A stretch of 64,000 bases of DNA from Polyangiaceae bacterium (GTDB taxonomy: Bacteria; Myxococcota_A; Polyangia; Polyangiales; Polyangiaceae): positions 1 to 64,000 of the forward strand of contig JAICTZ010000016.1 in NCBI GenBank assembly GCA_025936115.1, given 5' to 3'. Both the position numbers and the translations under genes were made by a program. The notes under the pieces were generated by a model. That model made no database searches and was not told the origin of the DNA. It worked only from the letters and a program-made list of their open reading frames with translations. Shown piece after piece: positions 53,207 to 63,000 of this stretch (position 1 is its first letter; each line of letters begins with the position of its first letter).

Positions 53207-54726
53207 TGCAAAAGTCGGGAAGCAGAGGGCGCGCAAGGTTCGCGCTGCCGCTCGTGAGTGCGCTCGCCTTGTCGTTCGCGACGCCCGCCGCGCGCGCACA
53301 AGCGCCGAAGCCGGTCGCGCCGAAGGGCGCAGCGGTGCCGAACGATGCGACGGTGCCGAGTAGCGCGGCCGCGCCGAAGACCAAAGTGTCCGGGGACGCC
53401 GACCGCAGCAAGGTGAGCATCACCGTCTACAACAGCGGCTTCGGGCTCGTGCGCGAGGTGCGCGACCTGAAAGACCTCGGAACGGGCCGCATCGCGCTCG
53501 AAATCCGGGACGTCGCAGCGACGGTTCAGCCCGAGACCGTGGCGGTGAAGGCGAGCGGCAACGGCTTGCGCGTCCTCGAGCAGAACTACCGCTACGACCT
53601 GCTCACGCCCGAAACGCTGCTCGAAAAGTACGTGGGCCGCAACGTGCGCGCGTATCGCTACCATGAGGCTACTGGCAAGGAAGACGTGGTTGACGCCAAG
53701 GTGCTCTCCGTCGCGGGCAGCCCCGTGCTCCAGATCGGCAACGAAATCACCTTCGGTTATCCAGGCCGGCTCGCTTTTCCCGAGCTCCCGCCCGATCTCA
53801 TCGCCAAACCCACGCTCGTCTGGCTCGTCGACAGCACGCAGGCACGGCAAAGCGTCGAGGTGTCGTACCTCGCGCAGAGCATGTCCTGGAAGGCGGACTA
53901 CGTCTTCGTGGTGAACGCGAGCGACGACCACGGCGACCTCGTCGGCTGGGTCACGCTCCAAAATCAAACCGGCGCGACCTACCGCGACGCCGAGCTCAAG
54001 CTCGTCGCGGGCGACGTGAACCGCGTGCAACCGGAAATGCAGACCGCGCGCGCCTACAAAGCGATGCCCGCGCCCGCCGCCAGCGGGACGGCGTTCCGGG
54101 AAGAGGGGCTCTTCGAGTATCACCTCTACACGCTCGATCGCCCGACGACCGTGCGCGACAAAGAGCAGAAGCAAGTGACGCTGCTCGAAGCGACCGGCAT
54201 CGGCGTCACGAAGAAGCTCATCTTCTTCGGGCAGAGCTACTGGTTCCGCGGCCAGTACGGACAGGTATCGCAAAACCAGAAGATCGGCGTTTATCTCGAC
54301 TTCAAAAACACCGAAGCCAATCACCTCGGTCTGCCGCTGCCGAAAGGCACCGTGCGCGTGTACAAAGCCGACAAGAGCGGCGCCAAGCAGTTCGTCGGCG
54401 AGGACGCGATCGACCACACGCCGCGCGACGAGAAGGTGCGCGTCAAAATGGGCGAGGCGTTCGACGTCGTCGCCGATCGCAAACAGATGGAGTGGAAGGC
54501 GCTCGGTAACTGCACCTCGGAATCGGCGTGGGAAATCGAAATCCGAAACCACAAAGACGAAGCCGTGCACGTCGAGGTGCGCGAGCCCGCAGGCGGTGAT
54601 TGGACGATCGTGGATTCGAGCCTGCCCGCGACGAAAGAAGACGCGCAGACGTTCACGTTCGACGTCCCCGTGCCGAAGCGCGGAGCGACGAAGGTGAAAT
54701 ACCGCGTTCGCGTCCGCTGGTGCTGA
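53206..54726 (+). CDS. DUF4139 family secreted protein (second of a tandem pair)
   Basis: This is 506 residues from the ATG at 53206, which forms TGATG with the stop of the first gene; another ATG at 53197 is possible. A classical signal peptide (LPLVSALALSFATPAARA, cleavage about residue 31) replaces the lipobox. The body is clearly paralogous to the first protein throughout (ITVYNSGFGLVREVRDL, VLEQNYRYDLLTPETLLEKYVGRNV, SYLAQSMSWKADYVFVVN, GEDAIDHTPRDEKVRVKMGEAFDV) and it also ends VRVRWC. Tandem duplication is evident. One copy may be tethered by lipid and one soluble in the periplasm. Confidence 0.85.
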   Translation: MQKSGSRGRARFALPLVSALALSFATPAARAQAPKPVAPKGAAVPNDATVPSSAAAPKTKVSGDADRSKVSITVYNSGFGLVREVRDLKDLGTGRIALEIRDVAATVQPETVAVKASGNGLRVLEQNYRYDLLTPETLLEKYVGRNVRAYRYHEATGKEDVVDAKVLSVAGSPVLQIGNEITFGYPGRLAFPELPPDLIAKPTLVWLVDSTQARQSVEVSYLAQSMSWKADYVFVVNASDDHGDLVGWVTLQNQTGATYRDAELKLVAGDVNRVQPEMQTARAYKAMPAPAASGTAFREEGLFEYHLYTLDRPTTVRDKEQKQVTLLEATGIGVTKKLIFFGQSYWFRGQYGQVSQNQKIGVYLDFKNTEANHLGLPLPKGTVRVYKADKSGAKQFVGEDAIDHTPRDEKVRVKMGEAFDVVADRKQMEWKALGNCTSESAWEIEIRNHKDEAVHVEVREPAGGDWTIVDSSLPATKEDAQTFTFDVPVPKRGATKVKYRVRVRWC

Positions 54727-55571
54727 CGCTCGCGAGCGAGGGACTTCGCGTCGAGATTCTGGATCCGCGCGCGGACACGGCGCGACTCGGCGCGCGCTAC
54801 TGCTCGGGTGGTTACGTCTGGCAAGTGCACGACGAACGGTGCGGCCCCCTCTTCTCGGGGCCGTGCTTTCCGGAGCCGGACCCGCCCGTGTTCGACGGCC
54901 AGGGCGCGCCCGAGGTGTTCGAGCTCGCGCTCGGGCAGCACGCGGCCAAGCTCGGGGACGAGGTGTACGTGCTCGGTGTCGGGCGCGTGCGGAGGGAGAG
55001 CGCCGTGCGGCCGTTTCACGTGCGAGACAATCCGACGGTGACGGAGCGTGCGGCGTGGGACGTGAGCGAGCCCGCGCCGCACACGCTGTGCTTTCGCTCG
55101 CGCGGGACGTTCGGCGCGTTTGCGTTCGCGCTCGAGCGCACCGTCATGTTGAAGGGCCGCACGCTCACGTCCGCGACGCGGCTCTGTAACGACGGCTCGC
55201 CCGAGCTCCCGCTACGCTGGTTTGCGCACCCGTTCTTGCCGTGGGCGGGTGAGCGCCTGTTCGCCTCGTCTCTTGAATTCGCGCTGCCCGAGGGTGCAGC
55301 GCTCGTGGAGGATGCGGAGCGGTACGTGGCTCGACGAGCGGGCAGCGCCTGGTCGCGCGGGCATTATATGCTCCCGCGCGTGGCGCTCGGGGGCGAGCTC
55401 GTCGTGGAGGCGTGTCACGCGGCGCTCGGGCGGGTACACGTCGAGTGTCGGTTCCCGCTCGGAGGCCTGGCGCTCTGGGGCAACGAGCGCACGTGGTCGT
55501 TCGAACCGTTCTTTCAGACCATCGTCGCATCGGGCGCGGAGGCGCGCTGGGCGATCGAGTACTCGTTCTGA
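54720..55571 (+). CDS. Galactose mutarotase-like hypothetical protein
   Basis: This is 283 residues from a GTG at 54720 whose frame overlaps the preceding stop by seven bases, implying coupling. An earlier ATG at 54600 would lie inside the DUF4139 gene. The protein is beta-rich; features include YVWQVHDERCGPLFSGPCFP, VFDGQGAPEVFELALG, HPFLPWAGERLF and the closing WALEYSF-type ending (RWAIEYSF). This resembles the aldose 1-epimerase / galactose mutarotase fold superfamily, but catalytic His/Glu residues are not certain. A sugar-related or envelope function is suggested weakly. Confidence 0.65.
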   Translation: MLTLASEGLRVEILDPRADTARLGARYCSGGYVWQVHDERCGPLFSGPCFPEPDPPVFDGQGAPEVFELALGQHAAKLGDEVYVLGVGRVRRESAVRPFHVRDNPTVTERAAWDVSEPAPHTLCFRSRGTFGAFAFALERTVMLKGRTLTSATRLCNDGSPELPLRWFAHPFLPWAGERLFASSLEFALPEGAALVEDAERYVARRAGSAWSRGHYMLPRVALGGELVVEACHAALGRVHVECRFPLGGLALWGNERTWSFEPFFQTIVASGAEARWAIEYSF

Positions 55572-55628
55572 GCGGCCCGCGCGCTTGCGTTCGGTGCGCG
55601 ACTTGCGGCGTTGACGTCGGTTGCGAAG

Positions 55629-56291
55629 CTACGGTCCCAGCGAGAAGCGCAGCGTGAAATCGGCGCGCTCGAGCAACGCGAGGCCGCGGTCGGGCTCCGG
55701 CTCCGCGGGAAACGAGACGATGAGGCGCTGCTCGGCGGCGATCTCGTCGAGCAGGCTCGCGACCTCGGCGTACGTCGTCAGATCGAGCTCCGCAAGCGGC
55801 GCCTCGGCGATGACGAGCGTCGCCGAGCCTAACGCCGCGCGAGCCAGCGACACGCGGCGCCGCACGCCGTCCGGAACGTCGGCGAGCGCGTGTTCGGAGA
55901 CGGCGCTCAGCCGAAGACGCTCGAGCGCGGCGCCGACACGCCGCTCGGCTTCACGCTCTCCGAGCAGCGCGAGTCGCGCGCTCGCAACGAGAAATTGCCG
56001 CACGCGGAGGGCGAGCGGCGGAGCGCTCTGCGACGCGACGAGCGCGCTACCGCTCCGTACCGCCGCGCGCGCGTCTTGCCCGCCGAACCGCACGGCGCCG
56101 CTCGCGAGCCGCGCCTCGCCGCGCAGCAGCCGAAAAAACGGCGAAAAATAGCCGACGAGCGCGACCAAACGCTTGCCGCCCGACGCGGTGAGCGGCTCGG
56201 TCGTGAACGCTCCCTGCTCGATGCGTGCGCTCTCGAGCTCGAGGAGCGGCGCGGCGTCGTTCGCTCTCGGGTCGTTTTCGCTCGAGCTCAC
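55629..56291 (-). CDS. ABC-ATPase-like protein lacking Walker A (coupled to sppA)
   Basis: This is 220 residues from a GTG at 56291 that overlaps the sppA stop as GTGA. Overall layout follows an ABC ATPase: a signature-like VPDGVRRRVSLARAALGSA, Walker-B-like TLVIAEAPLAELD, and a later LIVSFPAEPE. The Walker A position, however, reads LVALVGYFSPFFRLLRGEA, without a GxxGxGKS/T loop, and Walker B lacks the DE pair. It is therefore probably unable to hydrolyse ATP in the usual way. A role as an inactive ATPase-like subunit or binding protein is inferred. The reading frame is intact and not obviously decayed. Confidence 0.7.
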   Translation of the reverse strand: MSSSENDPRANDAAPLLELESARIEQGAFTTEPLTASGGKRLVALVGYFSPFFRLLRGEARLASGAVRFGGQDARAAVRSGSALVASQSAPPLALRVRQFLVASARLALLGEREAERRVGAALERLRLSAVSEHALADVPDGVRRRVSLARAALGSATLVIAEAPLAELDLTTYAEVASLLDEIAAEQRLIVSFPAEPEPDRGLALLERADFTLRFSLGP

Positions 56292-58819
56292 TCGTCCGCC
56301 ACGAGCTCGATGCGGGCGAGCGGAGCGTCCGGCGGGTGCACGGCGAACGGCGCGAGCGCCCGCGCGAACTCGAGCACCTGCGGCGGCAAGAGCGGCGTCT
56401 CGCTCGCGTGGGCGCCCGCCGCGCCGATCAGCGTGCTGAGGAAGCTCGACTCCACGGGGAGCTCGCTCACCGGCGCGTCGTACGGCAGCCCGGCGAGTTT
56501 GCGCGCCTCCTCGTGCGCTTGGCGCAGGCCCCCGATTTCGTCGACGAGCTTGCGTTGGTAGGCCTGCTCGCCCGTCCACACGCGACCTTGCCCGACGGCG
56601 TCGACCGCGGACTTCGTGAGCTTGCGACCCTGCGCGACGCGCGTCAGGAACATGTCGTAAAATTGCGCGACTTTCACTTCGAGCTCGGCGTGCTCCTCAG
56701 GAGTGAAGGGGCGGAAGATCGACTCGGCGTCGGCGCGCGGCGCGGTCTTGAACACCTCCACGCTCACGCCGATCTTGTGCAAGAGCTCGGAAACGTCGGC
56801 CTTGCCGTAGAAGATGCCGATGCTGCCCGTGATGGTGAGTGGATTGGCGAACACCTTCGTGGCGGGTGTCGCGATGTAATAGCCGCCGCTGGCCGCGGCG
56901 CTGCCCATGCTCACGATCACGGGTTTGACCGCGGCCGTGAGCTGCACTTGTCGCCAGATCACGTCGGCGGCCATGGCCGAGCCACCGCCGGTCTCGATGC
57001 GCAGCACGACGGCCTTGATGCGCGGGTCTTCGCGGAACTGCTTGATCGAGTCGGCGATCGTGTACGAGCCGACGAGCCGCACGCCGAGCACGGGAATGTG
57101 TTGGCTCCGGCCGTCCACCATGTCGCCATCGACGTAAACCATGCCGATGCGCCCGCCGCTGCCGAAGTCGCGCGGCGCCCGCGGCGCGCGATCGTCGTCG
57201 TCGAGCACCTTGATCGGGTAGCCCACGAGCTTGCCGGCCTGAGCGTCGATTTGATCGTCGAACGCGAAATCGTCGACGAGACCCGCCTTTTTCGCCTCGC
57301 TCGCGATGAAGGGTCCCTTGGCGATCCGCTCGCGCAGCGCGTTCGGCTGCATGCGGCGTCCGGCCGCGACACCTGCCACGAAGTGCCGCTCGAACTGCTG
57401 CAGCAGGTCGATCTTGTCCTCGCGCGCGACCTCACTCGAGCTGTCGCGCGTGAACATTTCGGGCGCGCTCTTGTGCGCGCCGATGCGCACGAAGTCCGCC
57501 TTGATGCCGAGCTTGTCGAGCAAGCTCTTGATGTAAAAATAGCGCGTCTTGAGCCCGGCGAAGCGCAGCCCGCCCGCGGGGTTGATCAGGATCTTGCTCG
57601 CTGCGGAGCAGAGATAGAGCGACGCGCCGTCGGCGTCCTCGAGGTGACAGAGCACGCGTTTGCCGTTCTGGCGCAGGTACCAGAGCGCGTCGCGTAGCTC
57701 CTCGATGTGCGCGAAGGAGCCGGCGGGCGACGTGCGGAGCTCGAGCACGACCTCGGCGACGCGCGGCTCTTCGACCGCGATTTGCCAGAGCTTGCGCAAG
57801 AGCGCCACGTGGCCACGCACGTTCGGTGTGTCTTCGAGCCGGATGCGCACGGCGTAAGGCGTCGGTTCGGCGCCGAACGGCTCGCGCGCGCCGCGGAACG
57901 CTACGTCCGTGATGATGTTGCTGCCGACTTGGTTCGACGCGTCGTTGCCGAGCCCGTTGCCGAACGTCGTGCCGGCTGCGAGCTCGAGCGTCCCGGCGGG
58001 CTGGTTCAAGGCGAACGCCATCTGCACGCTCGCGAGCCACGAGCGATCGCGCCCCGCGCTCGAGCTCGGATCGGCCATCGAGAATTCGCCGCGCAGGCGC
58101 CCCACGGTCGGGATGTCTATGCCCAGCGTGCCGCGTGGAATCCAATACGGGTTGTAGGCGTCGACGTATTTACCCTCGAGGCCGAGCTCCAAGACGCGCG
58201 TGCCGAAGGGCCTGAGCGCCATCGCGAGATCGTAACTGCGCTCGATGTGACCGCCGGCGTGGTTGGTCGGCGCGTTCAAATCGTGCCCGACGATGGCGAA
58301 GCCGACGTGGTTCACGGGCCGTACGGTGTAACCGAGTGACCACGAGCTCTGCGCGTCGAGCAGCGGGTTCTCGGAGTACGCATGCTGGAAGGAGGCGCCG
58401 AGCGCGACCGCGTCGCTCGGAGCCCAGGCGAGCGCGCCCGTGAGCCAGGTGTAATTCGAGCGGTTGCCGAAACGCGCGCCCGAATTTTCGGCGGGCGGAT
58501 CCATCAAGTCTACCCGCAGCCCGAGGCCGAGATTCAGCAGATTGATCGGCACACCGAGCGAGAAGGCGTGTCCCTGCCACGGCACGAGCGCGCGCTCGTC
58601 GAGAAACGCCGCTTGCCAGCGTAGCTCCCAGCTCGGCATCAGCGCGACGTTCGCGGGGTTCAGCGTGATGGTGCTCGTGTCCTCGTCGGACACCGCGCTG
58701 CGACCGAACGCCGGCAGCGGCGTCGCGCGATCGTCCGGCGTCTGCGCGAAGAGGGAAGAAGCGACGAGAGCTGCCGTCGCGAACACGCCCAGGTAGCGCG
58801 CGTACCCGGCCGTCCTCAC
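56288..58819 (-). CDS. sppA: Signal peptide peptidase SppA fused to an N-terminal outer-membrane-barrel-like domain
   Basis: This 843-residue protein starts with a cleavable signal (YLGVFATAALVASSLFAQ). Residues about 30-310 are beta-rich, with aromatic and glycine patterns of OmpP1/FadL- or PorV-like barrels (TITLNPANVALMPSWELRW, LGVPINLLNLGLGLRVDLMDP, AVALGASFQHAYSENPL, LGLEGKYVDAYNPYWIPRGTLG). Two S49 halves follow: one about 330-560, holding the Lys of AHKSAPEMFTR (near residue 450; the catalytic-Lys position of E. coli SppA), and one about 575-800, with the nucleophile Ser644 in SAAASGGYYIATPA. Both catalytic residues are present. It probably degrades peptides in the periplasm, anchored at the outer membrane rather than the inner. 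Confidence 0.85.
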   Translation of the reverse strand: MRTAGYARYLGVFATAALVASSLFAQTPDDRATPLPAFGRSAVSDEDTSTITLNPANVALMPSWELRWQAAFLDERALVPWQGHAFSLGVPINLLNLGLGLRVDLMDPPAENSGARFGNRSNYTWLTGALAWAPSDAVALGASFQHAYSENPLLDAQSSWSLGYTVRPVNHVGFAIVGHDLNAPTNHAGGHIERSYDLAMALRPFGTRVLELGLEGKYVDAYNPYWIPRGTLGIDIPTVGRLRGEFSMADPSSSAGRDRSWLASVQMAFALNQPAGTLELAAGTTFGNGLGNDASNQVGSNIITDVAFRGAREPFGAEPTPYAVRIRLEDTPNVRGHVALLRKLWQIAVEEPRVAEVVLELRTSPAGSFAHIEELRDALWYLRQNGKRVLCHLEDADGASLYLCSAASKILINPAGGLRFAGLKTRYFYIKSLLDKLGIKADFVRIGAHKSAPEMFTRDSSSEVAREDKIDLLQQFERHFVAGVAAGRRMQPNALRERIAKGPFIASEAKKAGLVDDFAFDDQIDAQAGKLVGYPIKVLDDDDRAPRAPRDFGSGGRIGMVYVDGDMVDGRSQHIPVLGVRLVGSYTIADSIKQFREDPRIKAVVLRIETGGGSAMAADVIWRQVQLTAAVKPVIVSMGSAAASGGYYIATPATKVFANPLTITGSIGIFYGKADVSELLHKIGVSVEVFKTAPRADAESIFRPFTPEEHAELEVKVAQFYDMFLTRVAQGRKLTKSAVDAVGQGRVWTGEQAYQRKLVDEIGGLRQAHEEARKLAGLPYDAPVSELPVESSFLSTLIGAAGAHASETPLLPPQVLEFARALAPFAVHPPDAPLARIELVADE

Positions 58820-59943
58820 AGGATGCCCCGCGCCTGCGCGACAGCGAGAATTTCGGGCCGCCGCCGCTCGAGCTCCGCGGGATCCTTCACGGGCAAGAAG
58901 CGTGACTTTGCGCCGTCACGCGGGAGCCGCAGGTACACGGTCGAAAGCGCGCTCGTGATCTCGTTGATGATGCGCTCGAATTGAATCACGGGCGCCTCCC
59001 CCACCTTCTTCTTCACCGCGAAGAAGCGCCAATCCATCTCCAGCTCGAGCAGCGCGCGCGCGTTCACGTAAAAGGTGTTGGTGTTGAAGACGCGCACCGT
59101 CTTCGGATCGAAGGTCGGCGGGATGCGGAACTCTTCGAGGATGCGGAGGTTGCCGTCGACGCGGACTGGGATGCCGCCACGGTCCTCGTCGAGCTTGTCC
59201 ACTACCTCGGACGTGAGGGTCTTGCCGTGCGCGAGGTGGAAGCCGATCAGCGCCGGATCGAGCGTGGCGCCGAGGTTATCGAGGTTCGTGATCAGCACGA
59301 GCTCGCCGCCGCGCTCGACGAGCTTCGTCAAGAGTCCGCTCTGCTTGAGCGCGTCGGGCAAATCACCGTGGCCCGGTGCGTGCTCGCTCGGGCGCTGATC
59401 GGCGCCGAGGAAGAGCTTGCCGTTCGGCGTGAGCCGGAGCGAGAGATTCTGCGTGAAGGTGGCGATTTGGTAGCCGTCCGCGCGCGCGCCGAGCGCTTGG
59501 CGGATACCGGCGTCGGTAGCGTCGCTCGTCATCAGCCAGAAGGGCGGCGCTTTGCCGTAGCGCCGCGCGAGCGAGTCGATCTCTGCCAGACGAATGTCGA
59601 GGAAGGTCTTGCCGGGCAGGGCTTCGACCAGTGCCTTCACGACGCCGCCCATGCGCGTCGCCATGCCGCCCGCGAGGACGACCAGCGCCACCTTGCCCTC
59701 ACGCAGCGCCCGTTCGCCGCGCTCGAGCTGCTCTCGGTACTCGGGGGTGCCTTCCGCGGGGGGGCTCACGATGTCGTTCGCGAGCGGTGGCTCGAGCTTG
59801 CCGCTGACGACCCCCGCGTCGACCTCGCCGCGCTCGAGCTTCTCCCCGAGCGTGATGAGTCGGCCCGGATCGAAGCCGTAGTGCGAGAGCCGTTCCTTCA
59901 CGTCTTGGGGCAGCGCGTCGAGCTGGGTCTTGAGCACGGACAT
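58816..59943 (-). CDS. UTP-glucose-1-phosphate uridylyltransferase (UDPGP family)
   Basis: A 375-residue pyrophosphorylase of the eukaryote-like UDPGP fold, not the GalU fold. VALVVLAGGMATRMGGVVKALVE is the nucleotide-binding loop, in which the usual LxGGxGTRLG is altered to AGGMATRMGG. Later blocks are PFWLMTSDAT, GHGDLPDALKQSG, ELVLITNLDNLGA, VRVFNTNTFYVNARAL and the Lys-rich VKKKVGEAPVIQFERIINE. Products would be UDP-glucose or possibly UDP-N-acetylhexosamine. sppA starts within its stop (ATGA), a coupling with no obvious metabolic reason. Start and length fit the family. Confidence 0.88.
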   Translation of the reverse strand: MSVLKTQLDALPQDVKERLSHYGFDPGRLITLGEKLERGEVDAGVVSGKLEPPLANDIVSPPAEGTPEYREQLERGERALREGKVALVVLAGGMATRMGGVVKALVEALPGKTFLDIRLAEIDSLARRYGKAPPFWLMTSDATDAGIRQALGARADGYQIATFTQNLSLRLTPNGKLFLGADQRPSEHAPGHGDLPDALKQSGLLTKLVERGGELVLITNLDNLGATLDPALIGFHLAHGKTLTSEVVDKLDEDRGGIPVRVDGNLRILEEFRIPPTFDPKTVRVFNTNTFYVNARALLELEMDWRFFAVKKKVGEAPVIQFERIINEITSALSTVYLRLPRDGAKSRFLPVKDPAELERRRPEILAVAQARGIL

Positions 59944-60031
59944 GGCGCCGACCCTAGCAGAAAAAGGCTCGATTTTCGCTGTGACGCTGCTGCGGCCAGC
60001 GCCACACGAGCGCCACGGGCGGCACTAGCTT

Positions 60032-63000
60032 ATGCAAGCAGAGACGAGCGTCCGGCGAGCGGCGTACTACGATCGGGATATGTCGCCGTACGAGGTGGGC
60101 ATTCGACGGGCCGGGGAGCTGCTCGCACAAGCTCGCGAGCTCGGCAGCGACGACGGACTCGGCACGCTCGCCGTGGAGCTCGCGCGCGCCTTGCTCGAGG
60201 CGAGCCGAGCCGGTGCCGAGGCGAACGAACGCGAGCGCGCCGAGCGCCTCGCCGGGCTCTTGCGTGACCCGACGGGGCAAGCGTTCGTCTCGGCGCTCAC
60301 CGATCGCGCGCACCGGAGCACGAACGGCGCGCGCCTGGTCGCCGAAGTGGACGCGCTGATCGCGGCGCTCGGCGTGCCGCGCTCGCTCGCGGGCTGGGAT
60401 CGGCTGCAGCTGCGCGCGCTCCAGGCGTTCGGCACTGCCGTGCCCGAGCTCACGGCGCGCGCCGTGCGACGCCGCATCTACGAAGACGCCGCGCCGTACC
60501 TCGCGCCCGCGGAGCCCGCCGCGCTCGGCGCGTTCTTGCGCGAACGGGCGCTCCAGGGCTTGCGCGTCAACGTGAATCACCTGGGCGAAGAGGTGCTCGG
60601 CGCCCGCGACGCCGAGCGCTTTCTCGCGAGTTACCTCGAGCTCCTCGCGCGGCCCGAGGTCGATACCATCAGCGTGAAGCTCTCGTCGATCGACGCGCGC
60701 GTCGATCCGCTCGCCTGGGATGCGACGCTCGCGCGGCTCGAAGAGAAGCTCGCGGTGGTGTACCGCGCCGCCCTCGCGCACGCCGTGCCGGGCCCGGACG
60801 GCGCGAGCGAGCCGAAGCTCGTCTACCTCGACATGGAGGCGTATCGCGACCTCGAGCTCACGGTCGCGCTCTTCATGCGCGTGCTCGATCGCCGCGAGTT
60901 CTGGCGCCTCACGGCGGGCATCGTGCTCCAGGCGTACGTGCCGGACTCGCATCGACAGCAGGAGCGGCTCATCGCTTGGGCGCGTGAGCGGCTGCGTGCG
61001 GGGCGCGCGCCCGTACGCATGCGACTCGTCAAAGGCGCAAACCTCATGCTCGAGCGCATCGACGCGAGCCTGCGCGGCCTCGAGCTGCCGATTTACGGCA
61101 GTAAGCCCGACGTGGACGCGAGCTTTCGGCGCATGCTGCGCCTGGGCTCGCGCCGCGAAAATGCCGCGGCGCTGCGGCTCGGCGTCGGCAGCCACAACCT
61201 GTTCGACATCGCTTACACGCTGCTCTTGCGCGAGCAGCGCCGCGCACACGACTACATCGAGCCCGAGATGCTCGAGGGCATGGCGGACCCATTGCGCCGC
61301 GCGGTACAGCGCGTCGCCGGGCGCGTGCTCGTGTACGCGCCGAGCGTCGACGAACGTGACTTCGACAGCGCTGTCGCGTACCTCGTGCGGCGGCTCGACG
61401 AAAACACGGCGGAGGACAATTTCTTGCGTCGCTCGTTCGCGATGCAGCCGGGCGACGACGCCTTCGAAGCCGAAGCCGCGCACTTTCTCACGGCGCTCGA
61501 ACGCGCCGAGCTCATCGACACGGCGCCGCGGCGCCGGCAGGATCGCAGCGCGAGCGAGGCAGCGCACGCCGAGCTCGACCCGCCGCCGTCGGCGTCGCGC
61601 GCGGGCTTTTTGAACGAGCCGGACACCGACTTCACGCGCGAGGTGAACCGGCGCTGGCTCGAGCGCGTGCTCGAGCGCACGCAAGCCGGGCAGATCGAGG
61701 CGCTCTCCTCCGGGGTGGGCGGTGAAGCACTCGGCGGCAAGGCCCAGAACGGCTTCGATCCCTCACGCCCGGCCGTCCTGCCGTACCAATGGTCCGCCCT
61801 CGATCGCGCGGGCGTCGAACGCGCGCTCGGCGTGGCGCACGCCGCGAAGGAGCGCTGGGCGGCGCGCTCGCCCGGCGAACGCGAGGCGCTCTTGCTCGCC
61901 GTCGCCGCCGAGCTTCGGCGCAAGCGCGGCGAGCTCATCGGCTGCATGGTGCTCGACGCGGGCAAGCGCGCGCTCGAGGCCGACGCCGAGGTCTCCGAAG
62001 CCATCGATTTTGCCGAATATTACGCGCGCCAGCACGCGCGCTTGCGCGAGCGCTTCGTGCTCGAGCCGAAGGGGCTCGTCGTCGTGACGCCGCCCTGGAA
62101 CTTCCCGCTGTCGATCGGGCTCGGGTCGGCGCTCGCGGCGCTCGTCGCGGGCAACGTCGTGCTCTTGAAGCCGCCGCCCGAGACGCCGCTCGTGCTCGCG
62201 CGCGCGGTCGAGTGCTGCCATCGAGCCGGCGTGCCCGCGGACGCGCTCGGTCTCGTGCTCTGCGAGGACACGGCCGCCGAGCCGCTCGTCGTCGATCGGC
62301 GCGTGAGTACGGTGATGCTGACGGGCGGCACGGAGACGGCACGGCTGTTCCGAAAGCTGCGCCCGACGCTCGATCTCGTCGCCGAAACCGGCGGCAAAAA
62401 CGCCCTGATCGTGAGCGCCATGAGCGATCGCGAGCAGGCGATTTCGCACGCCGTGCGCGCCGCCTTCGGGCACGCCGGACAGAAGTGCAGCGCGCTCTCG
62501 CTGCTCGTCCTCGAACGCGAAGTGGCTCGCAGCGCCGCGTTTCGGCACAAGCTCGCCGACGCCGTGCAAACGTTGCCCGTCGGTTCCGCGTGGAACCTCG
62601 AGAGCGTCGTGACACCGCTGATTCGACCGCCGGCTGGGCCGCTCGAGCGCGCGCTCACGACGCTCGAGGCGGGTGAGAGCTGGCTCGTCGAACCGACGCG
62701 CAGCGCCGACAACCCGCGCCTGGTGGGGCCCGGCGTGCGCTGGGGCGTGCAGGCGCAAAGCTTCGCGCACCAAACCGAGCTCTTCGGTCCCGTGCTCAGC
62801 GTGCTCGAAGCCGCCGATTTCTCGCAGGCGCTCGACCTCGCGAACGCGACGCCGTACGGCCTCACGGCGGGGCTCGAAAGCTTGAACGCCGCCGAGCAGG
62901 AGGAATTTTTGGGGGTGATGAACGCGGGCAATCTCTACGTGAATCGACCGATCACGGGCGCGATCCCCGGCCGGCAACCGTTCGGCGGGCACAAAGCGTC

